Positions 1 to 10,189 of a DNA stretch of 64,000 nucleotides are shown piece by piece. How positions within the stretch are numbered: the stretch's first letter is position 1; each line of letters opens with the position of its first letter. This DNA is from Veronia pacifica (GTDB lineage Bacteria > Pseudomonadota > Gammaproteobacteria > Enterobacterales > Vibrionaceae): assembly GCF_001707825.1 (NCBI RefSeq), contig NZ_LYBM01000028.1:1-64000 (forward strand), read 5' to 3'. The notes under the pieces were generated by a model. It did not search any database. It saw nothing but the letters and a program-made list of their open reading frames with translations, and was not told the DNA's origin. A program made the translations under genes and the position numbers.

Positions 1-218
1 CATTTCTGACTGGGCTTACCCTGTCAGAGGTCGCCTATAATACCCATCCATCAGATAGACTCAAGTGTTTTATGCACTTTTTCGGTCTACTCGATTCAAC
101 CGGCTAAACTGACAGCGAAAATCGCTTATTAAGAATGCGAATACTCAATAATTGTTCTCTCAAACAAAACTTCTAAATCACAAAGAATGGGGTTAACTAC
201 CTCTGAAAGTTAAAAACT
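1..218. other. Left edge, no supported gene
   Basis: No convincing gene is visible. An open frame enters from the left edge on the plus strand (frame 3) and stops near base 107. Its residues, including TGLTLSEVAY, faintly recall an AraC-type helix-turn-helix, but this is too short and weak to call. The stretch is AT-rich towards its right end. Confidence 0.3.
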
Positions 219-404
219 GTGGTCTTTGACTTAGATGATGACGAATTGATCTATGTCAGTACTCAGAGACTGAAAGACTGGCATTCTTCTCCGCAAGTTA
301 ACGGCATAGAGATAATAATGGAATATTGGCTCAGTCTCTTTTTTGGAGACTCGATGGGAATCGCCTCGCTTATCATGCTATTTCGCATGTTGGCCGTATT
401 ATAG
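219..404 (+). CDS. Doubtful small ORF, 61 aa
   Basis: An open frame beginning with GTG encodes an acidic N-terminus (MVFDLDDDELIYV) and a hydrophobic C-terminus around residues 45-61. I recognise no family. There is no clear Shine-Dalgarno sequence in front of it. The only support is that a good rho-independent terminator follows 80 bases downstream on the same strand, so something here is probably transcribed. It could be a small protein, a decayed gene or the body of a non-coding RNA. Confidence 0.2.
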   Translation: MVFDLDDDELIYVSTQRLKDWHSSPQVNGIEIIMEYWLSLFFGDSMGIASLIMLFRMLAVL

Positions 405-483
405 GTTTTATCGGATGCTTCATCTCTCAGACAGTATCCGCACCAGCTCCATAATCTATCACTATCAGCCTAATTGTTGTGGC

Positions 484-515
484 AGCCAGTGACTCAGGTC
501 ACTGGCTATTTTTTT
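484..515 (+). terminator. Rho-independent terminator
   Basis: A perfect 10-bp stem (AGCCAGTGAC / GTCACTGGCT) with a TCAG loop is followed by A and seven T residues. It ends a plus-strand transcript lying upstream of smrA, in a region where no solid gene is visible. Confidence 0.8.
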
Positions 516-622
516 CTCCCGTCATGTGAACGATTCCCTTACTGAATCTCGTATTTTAGAGTGAGACCTAATAACACTTGTTCGCTATACTGAGCGAACG
601 TTCCACTGAAGCTCTAAAGATT

Positions 623-1207
623 ATGAACGGAAACAACGACGCTGACCTATTCAAGGAAATGATGGCAGACGTTGCCCCTATCAGCAACGACACCGTCGAG
701 CCTTCTCAGAAATCCCATAAGCCTACGGATGCACAACTCGCTCGCCAACTCGCTGCCCAGTCATTAAACGAGGGCGACCCTGAATATCTCTCTCTGGATT
801 TTGTCCGCATGATAAAACCAGATGATATCGTCGCCTTTAAACGTCCAGGCGTTCAGGATGGGGTATATCGGAAGCTCCGTCTCGGAAAGTATGATATTCA
901 GGCCCGTCTGGACCTACATAAGATGACGCTTAAAGATGCAAGAACAGAAATTTTGCGGTTCTTGAGACAATGCCAAAAAATGGATATCCGAACCGTTATC
1001 ATTGTGCACGGTAAAGGAGAGCGTTCGACGCCACCAGCAAGGATGAAGAGTTTTGTCAGTCAGTGGCTGGAACAAATTTCAGAGGTTATGTGCTTTCACT
1101 CTGCACAAAGGCATCAAGGCGGTACGGGTGCACTTTATATACTGCTGAAGAAGAGCCAAGATAAAAAACTCGAAAACCGCGAACGACACATGCACAGAAC
1201 GGGCTAA
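623..1207 (+). CDS. smrA: Smr-domain DNA endonuclease SmrA
   Basis: A 194-residue protein with a C-terminal Smr (small MutS-related) domain at about residues 93-180. It carries the family signatures LDLHKMT (96-102) and HGKG (129-132) and a Gly-rich GGTGA segment near the end. The N-terminal part and the C-terminal tail (ERHMHRTG) resemble E. coli SmrA/YdaL, a stand-alone nicking-type Smr protein that lacks the MutS ATPase. I chose the ATG at 623 because it gives the family N-terminus; an in-frame TTG 15 codons earlier is less likely. It is transcribed alone, between a terminator at 484-515 and a convergent LysE gene. The cellular role of SmrA is poorly defined. Confidence 0.88.
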   Translation: MNGNNDADLFKEMMADVAPISNDTVEPSQKSHKPTDAQLARQLAAQSLNEGDPEYLSLDFVRMIKPDDIVAFKRPGVQDGVYRKLRLGKYDIQARLDLHKMTLKDARTEILRFLRQCQKMDIRTVIIVHGKGERSTPPARMKSFVSQWLEQISEVMCFHSAQRHQGGTGALYILLKKSQDKKLENRERHMHRTG

Positions 1208-1227
1208 GCACTCCCCTCATAACGGGT

Positions 1228-1256
1228 TAAAAGAAGCACGATCAAGTCGTGCTTCT
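1228..1256 (-). terminator. Terminator between smrA and the LysE gene
   Basis: A 10-bp inverted repeat (AGAAGCACGA / TCGTGCTTCT) has an AAAA run on its left side. Read on the minus strand it is a stem followed by TTTT, which suits the end of the LysE transcript. It may also slow smrA transcripts coming from the other side. Confidence 0.65.
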
Positions 1257-1272
1257 CCTATCACTCTATCAT

Positions 1273-1887
1273 TCACCACGGTATCACTACACGAATAGCC
1301 AATAAGATAAGTAAGACACCAGATAGGCGGTCTATAGTAACAGCGTGAGTCTGGAGCCGCCCCAGAATACTGGTCGAGGACAGTGCGAAAGCTACCAGTG
1401 TGTACCAGAGGCCATCAATAACAAACGGTGTGACCACGATAATGGCTCGACTGCTGAGGTCTGTGCCGAGGGCAACGAACTGGCTGAATAGAGCAAGGAA
1501 GAAGAGTGCCAGTTTTGGGTTAAGTACAGAAATCATCGCGCCATCCCGAACTGCCTCAACGATACTGCTTTGTTCACCTGACACGATTCTGTCTGCTACG
1601 CCACCTTTAGACCGCAGTGATTTAAACCCCAGCCAAGCCAGATACAGGGCTCCTGCATAAGCAAGCGCATTGAACAAAGTCGGTGTTTCTTTTAACACGA
1701 CTGCAAGACCAAGAAGGGACAATACGGCATACACCCCTACCCCTAGCGCGTGCGCCCAGGCAGCGGCAATACCGTGCAAACGTCCACCTGATAAACTGTG
1801 CTTCGCCATGACCACTAAACTAGGGCCAGGTGACATTGCGCCAAGTACACAAACAAGCGCCAGACCGAACCATGCTGATATTGTCAT
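1273..1887 (-). CDS. LysE/RhtB family amino-acid exporter
   Basis: A 204-residue inner-membrane protein with about six hydrophobic segments. It carries the LysE/RhtB signature near the N-terminus (GAMSPGPSLVVM, residues 16-27) followed by a Gly/Ala-rich second helix. The family exports amino acids or homoserine-like compounds; the substrate cannot be told from sequence. Its ATG directly abuts the TAA of the upstream ybaK gene (TAAATG), so the two are almost certainly co-transcribed and translationally coupled. Length is normal for the family and the frame is intact. Confidence 0.85.
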   Translation of the reverse strand: MTISAWFGLALVCVLGAMSPGPSLVVMAKHSLSGGRLHGIAAAWAHALGVGVYAVLSLLGLAVVLKETPTLFNALAYAGALYLAWLGFKSLRSKGGVADRIVSGEQSSIVEAVRDGAMISVLNPKLALFFLALFSQFVALGTDLSSRAIIVVTPFVIDGLWYTLVAFALSSTSILGRLQTHAVTIDRLSGVLLILLAIRVVIPW

Positions 1888-2373
1888 TTAACGCTCCTGG
1901 AATTTGGCAATTTCAGCCATCTTACCATTAGTGAGGGCCAGTAAATCAGCCGGAGCCAGCTCAATTTCAAGTCCCCGCTTCCCTGCACTGACAAACACCA
2001 CATCATAGTCTGCTGCCGACTGATCAATCCATGTAGGCAGGCGCTTTTTCTGACCAAGTGGACTAATACCCCCAACCAGATAACCTGTCACTTTTTGGGC
2101 AAGTTCAGGGTCAGCCATTTCAGCCTTTTTCACCCCGGCAGCTTTGGCAGCAGCCTTTAGGTCAAGCATTGCAGAGACGGGCACGACGGCAACAGCCAAC
2201 GCCTTAGGATCGCCATTAAGGGAAAAAAGTAAGGTTTTAAACACGGTAGCTGGATCCTGATTTAACTTTTCGACCGCTTCAGTACCAAAATTAGGGTTAG
2301 CTGGATCGTGATGATAACTGTGTAGATTAAATTCAATACCTGCTTTTTCTGCTGCTTTCACTGCTGGTGTCAT
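1888..2373 (-). CDS. ybaK: Cys-tRNA(Pro) deacylase YbaK
   Basis: A 161-residue YbaK/EbsC-family editing protein. It hydrolyses Cys-tRNA(Pro), which prolyl-tRNA synthetase forms by mistake, and acts in trans in the cytoplasm. Family features seen are the N-terminal [15 protein letters not shown] segment, the KTLLF strand (the Lys is conserved in the INS-like superfamily), and the [10 protein letters not shown] loop. I chose the ATG at 2371-2373 because AGGAGG lies just upstream on the minus strand; the frame is open for 12 more codons without such a site. The stop codon touches the start of the LysE gene. Confidence 0.9.
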   Translation of the reverse strand: MTPAVKAAEKAGIEFNLHSYHHDPANPNFGTEAVEKLNQDPATVFKTLLFSLNGDPKALAVAVVPVSAMLDLKAAAKAAGVKKAEMADPELAQKVTGYLVGGISPLGQKKRLPTWIDQSAADYDVVFVSAGKRGLEIELAPADLLALTNGKMAEIAKFQER

Positions 2374-2452
2374 ACTGCATTCCTCCTGAACGTAAAATAA
2401 TACATACACAGAGACCTATCACCTCTCCGGGCTGAGTTTATTGCTTTACGGG

Positions 2453-2480
2453 CGAAAAAAAAGCGCTGATAACAGCGCTT
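2453..2480 (-). terminator. Terminator downstream of the 5'-nucleotidase gene
   Basis: The stem AAGCGCTG / CAGCGCTT with an ATAA loop (2461-2480) is flanked on the left by eight A residues, which form a U-tract on the minus strand. It ends the ushA transcript. Confidence 0.8.
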
Positions 2481-2537
2481 TCTTCGTTTTTAGTTCGATT
2501 TACTTGTAAACCATTTCACCATTAGGCGCATAGTCGT

Positions 2538-4169
2538 TCACATTAATCGGGCTATTTTTCTCGAGAACTCTTTCAGCACTTCTGCATCAACAAAACCCGT
2601 GTTTACGTTACCTGGGTGTTTGTTAAGTTTCGGGTAGCCATCACCACCTGCAGCATTGTAGCTAGGTACGGTGAATCGGTAAGTCTTATCCAGATCCAGC
2701 GCGTTACCGCCAATCTTAACATCACTGACCTTGTCACCTTCCACTACCATGGAAATGCCGTAGAACTGCGCGTAAGCACCTGAGTCTACTGGCTTGGTAG
2801 CAACAACGTTCAGGTAATCCAGTACTTCTTTACCGGACATGTCTGTGTAAGTCACCATGTTGCCGAATGGCTGAACGGTCAGCACATCTTTGTACGTGAC
2901 ATCACCGCCCTCGATTGAGTCGCGCACACCGCCAGAGTTCATCACTGCAAAGTCTGCTTTCGCACGTTCTTTATGCGCTGCAGCAATCATACGGCCAAGG
3001 TTAGTCTGTTGGAAACGTACAACATGACGATCACCTTCGAGCTTGCCATCGGTTTCAGCGATCTTCTTGCTCAGTTCACCCTGACCTTTCTCCTGATATG
3101 GCTGAAGGAAGGCTTTCAATGAAGGATCCTGAGGGATTTCTTCTTGAATGAAGACACGTTTTTTCTCACCGTTAATCTTCACTTTCTTTTTCAGGTTAAC
3201 CGGGATCAAGTCATAAGAGACCAGGTTCAATTCGCCGTTACGGAAGGTAAAATCAGCCTTGCCGACGTATTTACCCCACTCGTAAGCCTGAACAATCCAG
3301 GTACCATTCTGGTTGTCTGGTTGACACTCATCACCTGGTTTGAAGCCCTTTTTAAGAAGGTTTCTACCTTCCATACAAACAGGCTCCTGAGAGTGACCAC
3401 CAACGACCATGTCCAGATCGCCTTCTGGTAGGTAGCGTGCCAGTGCAACATCACCTGGTGCGTTGATACCGCGCTGACCATCAACGTAGTGCCCCATGTG
3501 AGTCGCAGCGATAACTACGTCTGGCTTTTCATTTTCTTTCAGTTCGGCAATAACTTTGGCCGCTTCAGCTTTCGGATCACGGAAATCCAGACCGCTGATA
3601 AACTCAGGGTTACCTAGTTTCGCAGTGTCTTCAGTCGTCAGGCCAATAACAGCAATCTTCAGACCATTACGCTCGAAAATTTCATACGCCTGAAACTTAC
3701 GTTTGCCTGTTTTCTTGTCATAAATGTTGGCAGACAGCATCGGGAAGTCTGCCCAGTTCATTTGTTTCTCAAGCACTGAAAGAGGGTTATCAAATTCGTG
3801 GTTGCCCAGTGCCATTGCATCGTAGCCGATTTGTGTCATGCCTTTAAAATCAGGCTCTGCATCCTGCAGATCAGACTCTGGCACACCAGTATTGATGTCA
3901 CCGCCAGAGAGCAGTAACACTGCACTTCCTTGCTTTTCGGCATCTGCACGCAATCTGTCTATAAGAGTCTTACGGGCAGCCATACCATACTCACCATATT
4001 TGTTATTCCAAAAACGGCCATGGTGGTCATTGGTATGAAGAATAGTAAGGTTATATGTTGTGTCTGGTTTCCAACTTGGAACTGCCGCCTTATCAGAAGT
4101 TGCGCAGCCTGACAAAGAAGCCAGTAATGCAGCACTGATTGCTGCTTTGAGGGAGAGACGAGCCATCAT
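2538..4169 (-). CDS. ushA: Lipoprotein 5'-nucleotidase/UDP-sugar hydrolase, 3' end frameshifted
   Basis: A metallophosphoesterase of the UshA/NutA family that dephosphorylates extracellular nucleotides for uptake. Metal-binding motifs are clear: NDHHG (47-51), GNHEFDN, ATHMGHY and GGHSQEP, followed by the C-terminal nucleotide-binding domain with NSGGVRDSI and AAGGDGYP. The start has a lipobox (SLSGC, Cys22), so it should be lipid-anchored, as in Vibrio NutA, rather than soluble as in E. coli. As written, the frame ends in a short unrelated tail (SRKIARLM). Adding one A/T base in the AA pair near 2566-2567 restores a normal family C-terminus (EKNSPINVNDYAPNGEMVYK) ending at 2500. The catalytic parts are unaffected. 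Confidence 0.9.
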   Translation of the reverse strand: MMARLSLKAAISAALLASLSGCATSDKAAVPSWKPDTTYNLTILHTNDHHGRFWNNKYGEYGMAARKTLIDRLRADAEKQGSAVLLLSGGDINTGVPESDLQDAEPDFKGMTQIGYDAMALGNHEFDNPLSVLEKQMNWADFPMLSANIYDKKTGKRKFQAYEIFERNGLKIAVIGLTTEDTAKLGNPEFISGLDFRDPKAEAAKVIAELKENEKPDVVIAATHMGHYVDGQRGINAPGDVALARYLPEGDLDMVVGGHSQEPVCMEGRNLLKKGFKPGDECQPDNQNGTWIVQAYEWGKYVGKADFTFRNGELNLVSYDLIPVNLKKKVKINGEKKRVFIQEEIPQDPSLKAFLQPYQEKGQGELSKKIAETDGKLEGDRHVVRFQQTNLGRMIAAAHKERAKADFAVMNSGGVRDSIEGGDVTYKDVLTVQPFGNMVTYTDMSGKEVLDYLNVVATKPVDSGAYAQFYGISMVVEGDKVSDVKIGGNALDLDKTYRFTVPSYNAAGGDGYPKLNKHPGNVNTGFVDAEVLKEFSRKIARLM

Positions 4170-4203
4170 TGGGTTACCCTATTTAGTCAGTCCATAATAT
4201 CTG

Positions 4204-4226
4204 AAAAAGCCAGGCAACAGCCTGGC
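4204..4226 (-). terminator. Terminator downstream of metT
   Basis: The stem GCCAGGC / GCCTGGC with an AACA loop (4209-4226) is preceded on the left by AAAAA, giving a U-tract on the minus strand. It separates the NhaC-family gene from ushA. It lies only 35 bases before the ushA start, so any separate ushA promoter must lie in or around the hairpin. Confidence 0.7.
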
Positions 4227-4348
4227 ATTCACGCTCACGGACAGAGTCTAAATAAACCCGGTAACAGTGACACTATTGATTCAAAAAGCTGCGCTTTAGA
4301 TCACCTAATTTGCATCTTTATGTGAACCAAGATCTACACTGTGTACTT

Positions 4349-5683
4349 TTATTTGTACTTTTTGCGACTGGTAAGCCAAACACTGACGACAGCAGAAACA
4401 GCCAGCAATAGGCAGTACCAAGAGTGGGAAACAACCTCAAGCGGAGACAGACCAAAAGTCGATCCCAACAGCAATGCCTGCGCACCGTAAGGCAGTAATC
4501 CCTGAACGACACACGAAAAGATATCCAGCAGGCTGGCACTGCGTTTGCTGTCGATTTCGTTCTCTTCCGCCAGAGAGCGAGCCACACCACCTGAAACAAT
4601 AATGGCAACCGTGTTGTTAGCTGTTGATACATTGGCAAGGCTAACTAACGCAGCTATACCGAGCTCTCCGGCCTTGGTGTCTTTACCCTTTGTTGTTGAG
4701 CGCCCAATAAGACTGTTCAGTTTCTGAGTGATAAAAGCCAAACCGCCTTGCTGACGCATCATTTCAGCTAGACCACCTATGAGTAGAGACAGTAAAAAGA
4801 TTTCCTGCATATTGCTGAAACCTTGGTAAACCGTCTTACCAAACTCCATAACAGCGAAGTCTCCCGTACTTGCAAAACCTGCCAGAGCGGCAAGTACAAT
4901 TCCCAGAGACAGCACGACGAAAACATTTAGACCATAGACAGCCAGCGCCAGAATAGTCAGGTAAGGGATAACCGCAAGGATATCTATCTTCTCAACAACC
5001 GGTGTTTCTGACGCCTCATTGGCAAATGCAAAAATAGCGAAAACCACGAGCGCAGCAGGCAGCGCGATTCTGAAGTTCTCACGAAATTTATCTCTCATCT
5101 CACAGCCCTGTGAGCGAGTGGCAGCAATCGTGGTATCGGAGATAATAGAAAGGTTGTCACCAAACATTGCACCACTCATGACAACACCTGCCATCAACGC
5201 TGGGTCAATACCAGTTTTTTCAGCGATGCCAAGAGCAACAGGGGCGATGGCCGCAATGGTACCCATTGATGTTCCCATTGAGGTCGAGATAAATGCAGCA
5301 ATGAGGAACAGTCCCGGCAGGATCAACCAGCCCGGTAATAATGTAAGACCCAAATTAACCGTTGCATCTACGCCACCGCTGGCTTTAGCTACCGCAGCAA
5401 AAGCACCTGCCAGTAGATAAATCAGACACATACTAATAATATCTGGGTGTGAGACACCATTGATGAACTGTGAAATAGCAGTATTTAGCTTTTCACGACT
5501 AAGTAAAATAGCCAGTACGATAGCCGGTAGAATGGCTATTGGAGCTGGTAATTGGTAAAAGGCAAAATCCACATCTTGCGACGTCAAATAAAAGCCCGTA
5601 CCGATAAAGATGGTTAGAAAAAGAAGGAGCGGGAGTAAAGCAACCGAAGACGGCCTGATCGATGATTCTGTTGTAGTTCTCAT
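4349..5683 (-). CDS. metT: NhaC-superfamily transporter, probable methionine transporter MetT
   Basis: A 444-residue inner-membrane protein with about 11-12 hydrophobic segments. Its central signature is typical of the NhaC Na+/H+ antiporter superfamily: TSMGTSMGTIAAIAP, then GDNLSIISDTTIAATRSQG. By similarity alone it would be called a Na+/H+ antiporter. A tandem MetJ operator lies about 70-85 bases upstream of the start (5752-5767). Comparative genomics has described NhaC-family members under methionine control (MetT) in gamma-proteobacteria. I therefore infer methionine uptake, probably sodium-coupled. Transport substrate cannot be proved from sequence. The gene is monocistronic, with its own terminator. 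Confidence 0.75.
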   Translation of the reverse strand: MRTTTESSIRPSSVALLPLLLFLTIFIGTGFYLTSQDVDFAFYQLPAPIAILPAIVLAILLSREKLNTAISQFINGVSHPDIISMCLIYLLAGAFAAVAKASGGVDATVNLGLTLLPGWLILPGLFLIAAFISTSMGTSMGTIAAIAPVALGIAEKTGIDPALMAGVVMSGAMFGDNLSIISDTTIAATRSQGCEMRDKFRENFRIALPAALVVFAIFAFANEASETPVVEKIDILAVIPYLTILALAVYGLNVFVVLSLGIVLAALAGFASTGDFAVMEFGKTVYQGFSNMQEIFLLSLLIGGLAEMMRQQGGLAFITQKLNSLIGRSTTKGKDTKAGELGIAALVSLANVSTANNTVAIIVSGGVARSLAEENEIDSKRSASLLDIFSCVVQGLLPYGAQALLLGSTFGLSPLEVVSHSWYCLLLAVSAVVSVWLTSRKKYK

Positions 5684-5751
5684 TGTGTTCTTGCAGTGTT
5701 TTTATGATGTAAACCGCAGATTAATCACTTTTGATATATCAGTCAACTTAT

Positions 5752-5767
5752 AGACGTCTAAACGTCC
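5752..5767 (-). promoter_or_regulatory. MetJ operator (two adjacent met boxes)
   Basis: A perfect met box AGACGTCT (5752-5759) is followed directly by AAACGTCC (5760-5767), which matches the 8-bp consensus at 6 of 8 positions. MetJ binds two or more abutting 8-bp boxes cooperatively with S-adenosylmethionine as co-repressor. The site lies upstream of the minus-strand NhaC-family gene that starts at 5683. Confidence 0.75.
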
Positions 5768-5974
5768 AAACAAAACAATCCATCATATAACGGTTAGTAA
5801 GGACACATTTATCTAAAAATGAATCCACTTAACTTGTAGAGCTTTTGATGCAATCAAGTGTATTAGATGTTGATTATTTACCTTCAGCAGTGACACAAAC
5901 GATTGTTTATGCGCGTAAAGTTTTATTAATGACCTATCTGATTATGATTAAGCAAATATATGCCTAAAAAAGTA

Positions 5975-6001
5975 TAAAGAATGATTAATATTTGCCGTTA
6001 A
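5975..6001 (+). promoter_or_regulatory. Sigma-28 (FliA) flagellar promoter
   Basis: TAAAGAAT, an 11-base spacer and GCCGTTAA match the sigma-28 consensus TAAAGTTT-N11-GCCGATAA at 6 of 8 and 7 of 8 positions with the exact spacing. It points at the chemoreceptor gene and would give a leader of about 100 bases. Confidence 0.75.
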
Positions 6002-6109
6002 GTAGGTAACTGGCTTTTCAAGTGGATGAAAAGCTCAATAACAATAATTCCTAAAACTCTGTGGGCCATTTCCGAAAACGTCCACCCCGTTTGATGCATG
6101 GAAAACACA

Positions 6110-7984
6110 ATGAATATTTCTCTCAAACAAAAACTCATCGGCGCGTGCCTTGCTGCAATCGTTCTTATGGCTGCAGTTCTTTCAACACTTACAGCCAGCC
6201 AGACTCATACGCAAACATTGAAAAACGTAAAAAGCCGGGTTGGTATCACAACATCATTAACCAGTGAGAATATTAACGCTTGGTTTGGTTCCAAAATTGC
6301 TGCAGTGGAAGGGTTTGCAAAAACAGCTCCATGGGATGATACCGCTCAAGCACTTAAGCTGACCAAGATGTCTGCCGATTTTTCTATCACATTTTATGGC
6401 AAAGCGGATGGCAATATCTATCTGTCGAATGGTGAAACTCCCCCCATCGATCCAAGAAGCCGCCCATGGTACACCTTGGCAAAAGAAACTAACCGAAGCG
6501 TTATTACTGACAAGTATGTAGACGCTATCACTGGAAAGCTGATGGTAACAGTCGCCAGCCCTGTTATGGTCAATGGTCGCTTCGATGGTGTGATCGGCGG
6601 TGACCTGCCTTTGGACAAACTGCTGGAGAGTATCAGTCAGATAAAAGTGGGACAGAATGCTTTCGTCATGTTGCTTGATGCCAAAAGCCAACTTCTCGCC
6701 CACCCAAGCGGCCACCTGACGGGTAAATCGATCAATCAATACAACCGCGAGCTCAATCCAACCATTATTGTTAATGCAGTGAAAAGCGGTGACTTAGTGA
6801 CTCTGCCAATGGATGGTAAAGAGAAATTTTACTACTTCTCAGCATTACCAAATTCTGACTGGGTTATTGGTATTGAGCTGGACTCAGAAACAGAAATGTC
6901 AGCTTACCACGATATGATGTTTGACTCCGCCGCATTGGGCATTGTCCTTGCCCTGGTTATCATCTTGTCAGCTGCGTGGTTAGTTAACTATCTGTTCCGT
7001 GATTTACAGCGCGTATCAGAAGCTATGGAAGAAATTGCCAGTGGTGAGGCTGATCTGACACAGCGTCTCGAACCAAACAGTAACGACGAAGTAGGAAGGC
7101 TAGCAGTAAACTTTAATACCTTTGTCGGTAATATCTTCACCACGTTGAGCGCCGTTAAACAAGTCAGTGAATCTCTTTCGCAGCAGGCAAGTGTCTCTGC
7201 AGAATTTACCAAAACCAGCAGTGAGCGCATCCGTCTTCAGCAAGACGAAATTAATATGGTTGCCACGGCTATCAATGAAATGTCTGCAGCAACGCAGGAA
7301 ATTGCAGGTAACGCAGAGACAACTGCGCACCTTTCCGGTGAAGCAGTGACCTGTTCTCAGTCAGGCGCAGGTCAGGTTACCCAGAGCCAGAATTCCATCA
7401 GCAACTTATCACAGGAAGTAGAAACAGCCACCAATGTGATCACTGAGCTCAATCAGCATGCACAAAGCATCAGCTCTATTCTGGCTACCATTCAGGATAT
7501 CGCAGAGCAAACTAACCTGCTGGCATTGAACGCGGCCATTGAGGCAGCACGTGCCGGTGAACAGGGACGAGGCTTTGCTGTTGTAGCAGACGAGGTAAGG
7601 GTTCTCAGTCAGCGTACTCACGATTCAACACGTGAGATTCAGTCTATGATTGAAACGCTGCAAAATACCACTGGCTCGGCAGTCACTATTATGAATGACA
7701 GTCGTCACCTTGCAGGCACCAGTGTTGATGATGCGATATCTGCCACTGCGAGCCTCTCGCAAATTACCAGTGCAGTATCATCAATCAGCGATATGGCTAC
7801 GCAAATTGCATCCGCTGCAGAAGAACAATCTCTGGTAACCTCTGAGATCACCCGAAATACACAGGGTATTAAAGACGCGTCAGATCTTCTGGCTGAGGAA
7901 GCAACAGCAGCGGCCGCTCAGGCCAGCGAGCTGTCAAACCTGTCAGGTCAGCTGAGTAAGGAAATTTCTCGCTTCGGTCTGTAA
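6110..7984 (+). CDS. Methyl-accepting chemotaxis protein (dCache type)
   Basis: A 624-residue chemoreceptor. An N-terminal membrane segment is followed by a periplasmic dCache-like sensor domain at about 30-270, with the typical RPWYT and [17 protein letters not shown] segments. A second membrane segment at about 275-295, a HAMP domain, and a long coiled-coil signalling domain follow. The signalling hairpin tip (about residues 463-500) contains the near-invariant [20 protein letters not shown]. It senses an unknown small molecule and signals through CheW/CheA to the flagellar motor. I chose the ATG at 6110 because GGAAA lies five bases before it; an in-frame ATG at 6098 lacks such a site. A sigma-28 promoter upstream supports co-regulation with flagella. 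Confidence 0.92.
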   Translation: MNISLKQKLIGACLAAIVLMAAVLSTLTASQTHTQTLKNVKSRVGITTSLTSENINAWFGSKIAAVEGFAKTAPWDDTAQALKLTKMSADFSITFYGKADGNIYLSNGETPPIDPRSRPWYTLAKETNRSVITDKYVDAITGKLMVTVASPVMVNGRFDGVIGGDLPLDKLLESISQIKVGQNAFVMLLDAKSQLLAHPSGHLTGKSINQYNRELNPTIIVNAVKSGDLVTLPMDGKEKFYYFSALPNSDWVIGIELDSETEMSAYHDMMFDSAALGIVLALVIILSAAWLVNYLFRDLQRVSEAMEEIASGEADLTQRLEPNSNDEVGRLAVNFNTFVGNIFTTLSAVKQVSESLSQQASVSAEFTKTSSERIRLQQDEINMVATAINEMSAATQEIAGNAETTAHLSGEAVTCSQSGAGQVTQSQNSISNLSQEVETATNVITELNQHAQSISSILATIQDIAEQTNLLALNAAIEAARAGEQGRGFAVVADEVRVLSQRTHDSTREIQSMIETLQNTTGSAVTIMNDSRHLAGTSVDDAISATASLSQITSAVSSISDMATQIASAAEEQSLVTSEITRNTQGIKDASDLLAEEATAAAAQASELSNLSGQLSKEISRFGL

Positions 7985-8064
7985 TTACTGTGCCCCCGGT
8001 AGCCGTTCTCAGTTACCGGGTCTCCGTGTACAGCACAACAGATATGAGCAATAAATGATAGCGA

Positions 8065-8096
8065 CAAAAAAAGCCGGCAAACGCCGGCTTTTCATT
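8065..8096. terminator. Bidirectional terminator between the chemoreceptor gene and kdsA
   Basis: The stem AAGCCGGC / GCCGGCTT with an AAAC loop has an A-run on the left and TTT on the right, so it can end both convergent transcripts. Confidence 0.8.
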
Positions 8097-8109
8097 TATT
8101 CCGTATGTC

Positions 8110-9787
<1,678 letters not shown>

Positions 9788-9793
9788 ACTTCA

Positions 9794-10174
9794 TCACAGT
9801 AAAAAGGATGATTTACTTAATGCCAGAGTCGCTGCCGCATATACCCAGCCAAGCGCTCCTCCGAAAGCAAAAACCCTGTATAACTTACCCGCCTGCGGTC
9901 TCATAGCGACAACGCCAAGTGCAATATACGCGAGGACACATGTAATCTTCTCTGTCAGCCACTGCCCTCCCTCAGTGAAGGGGATAAATCCAGTGATCAC
10001 GATCAGTGAAATACCAGAGGCCAACAATACGGTATCGATAATATGGGGCGACACCTTAACCCATTTTTTCTGACTCATCTGGCTGCCTGCAAGCTGCCAA
10101 GAAAAGCGGACGATAAAAAATGTCACACTGATGGCAATAGCCAGCAGGTGAATATGCTTCAACGCAGAGTACAT
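9794..10174 (-). CDS. sirB2: SirB2 family membrane protein
   Basis: A 126-residue inner-membrane protein with four predicted hydrophobic helices: about residues 7-24, 45-66, 75-95 and 103-121. It begins MYSALKHIHLLAIAISVTFF, typical of the SirB2/YchQ family. Its function is unknown. It lies between prmC and sirB1 in the same operon, 15 bases after prmC. Confidence 0.9.
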   Translation of the reverse strand: MYSALKHIHLLAIAISVTFFIVRFSWQLAGSQMSQKKWVKVSPHIIDTVLLASGISLIVITGFIPFTEGGQWLTEKITCVLAYIALGVVAMRPQAGKLYRVFAFGGALGWVYAAATLALSKSSFLL

Positions 10175-10189
10175 TGTCCCAAGCTCCAG

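Larger units (their letters stand above)
5684..6109. other. Divergent regulatory region between metT and the chemoreceptor gene
   Basis: This AT-rich 426-base spacer holds no gene. It contains two recognisable control elements: a MetJ operator on the metT side and a sigma-28 promoter on the chemoreceptor side. No riboswitch fold was recognised; I looked for the conserved c-di-GMP-I aptamer segments and did not find them. Confidence 0.6.

Noticed and set aside
1-107. Possible end of an AraC-type regulator entering from the left edge
   Set aside because: Only about 35 residues, and the match to the helix-turn-helix pattern is weak and lacks the second helix.
4200-4348. Half-sites resembling a CRP operator upstream of ushA
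   Set aside because: Only one half matches and the spacing to the other half is wrong.
5936-5965. A second sigma-28-like -35 element (TAAAGTTT) upstream of the chemoreceptor gene
   Set aside because: No matching -10 element at 11 bases; the site at 5975-6001 fits far better.
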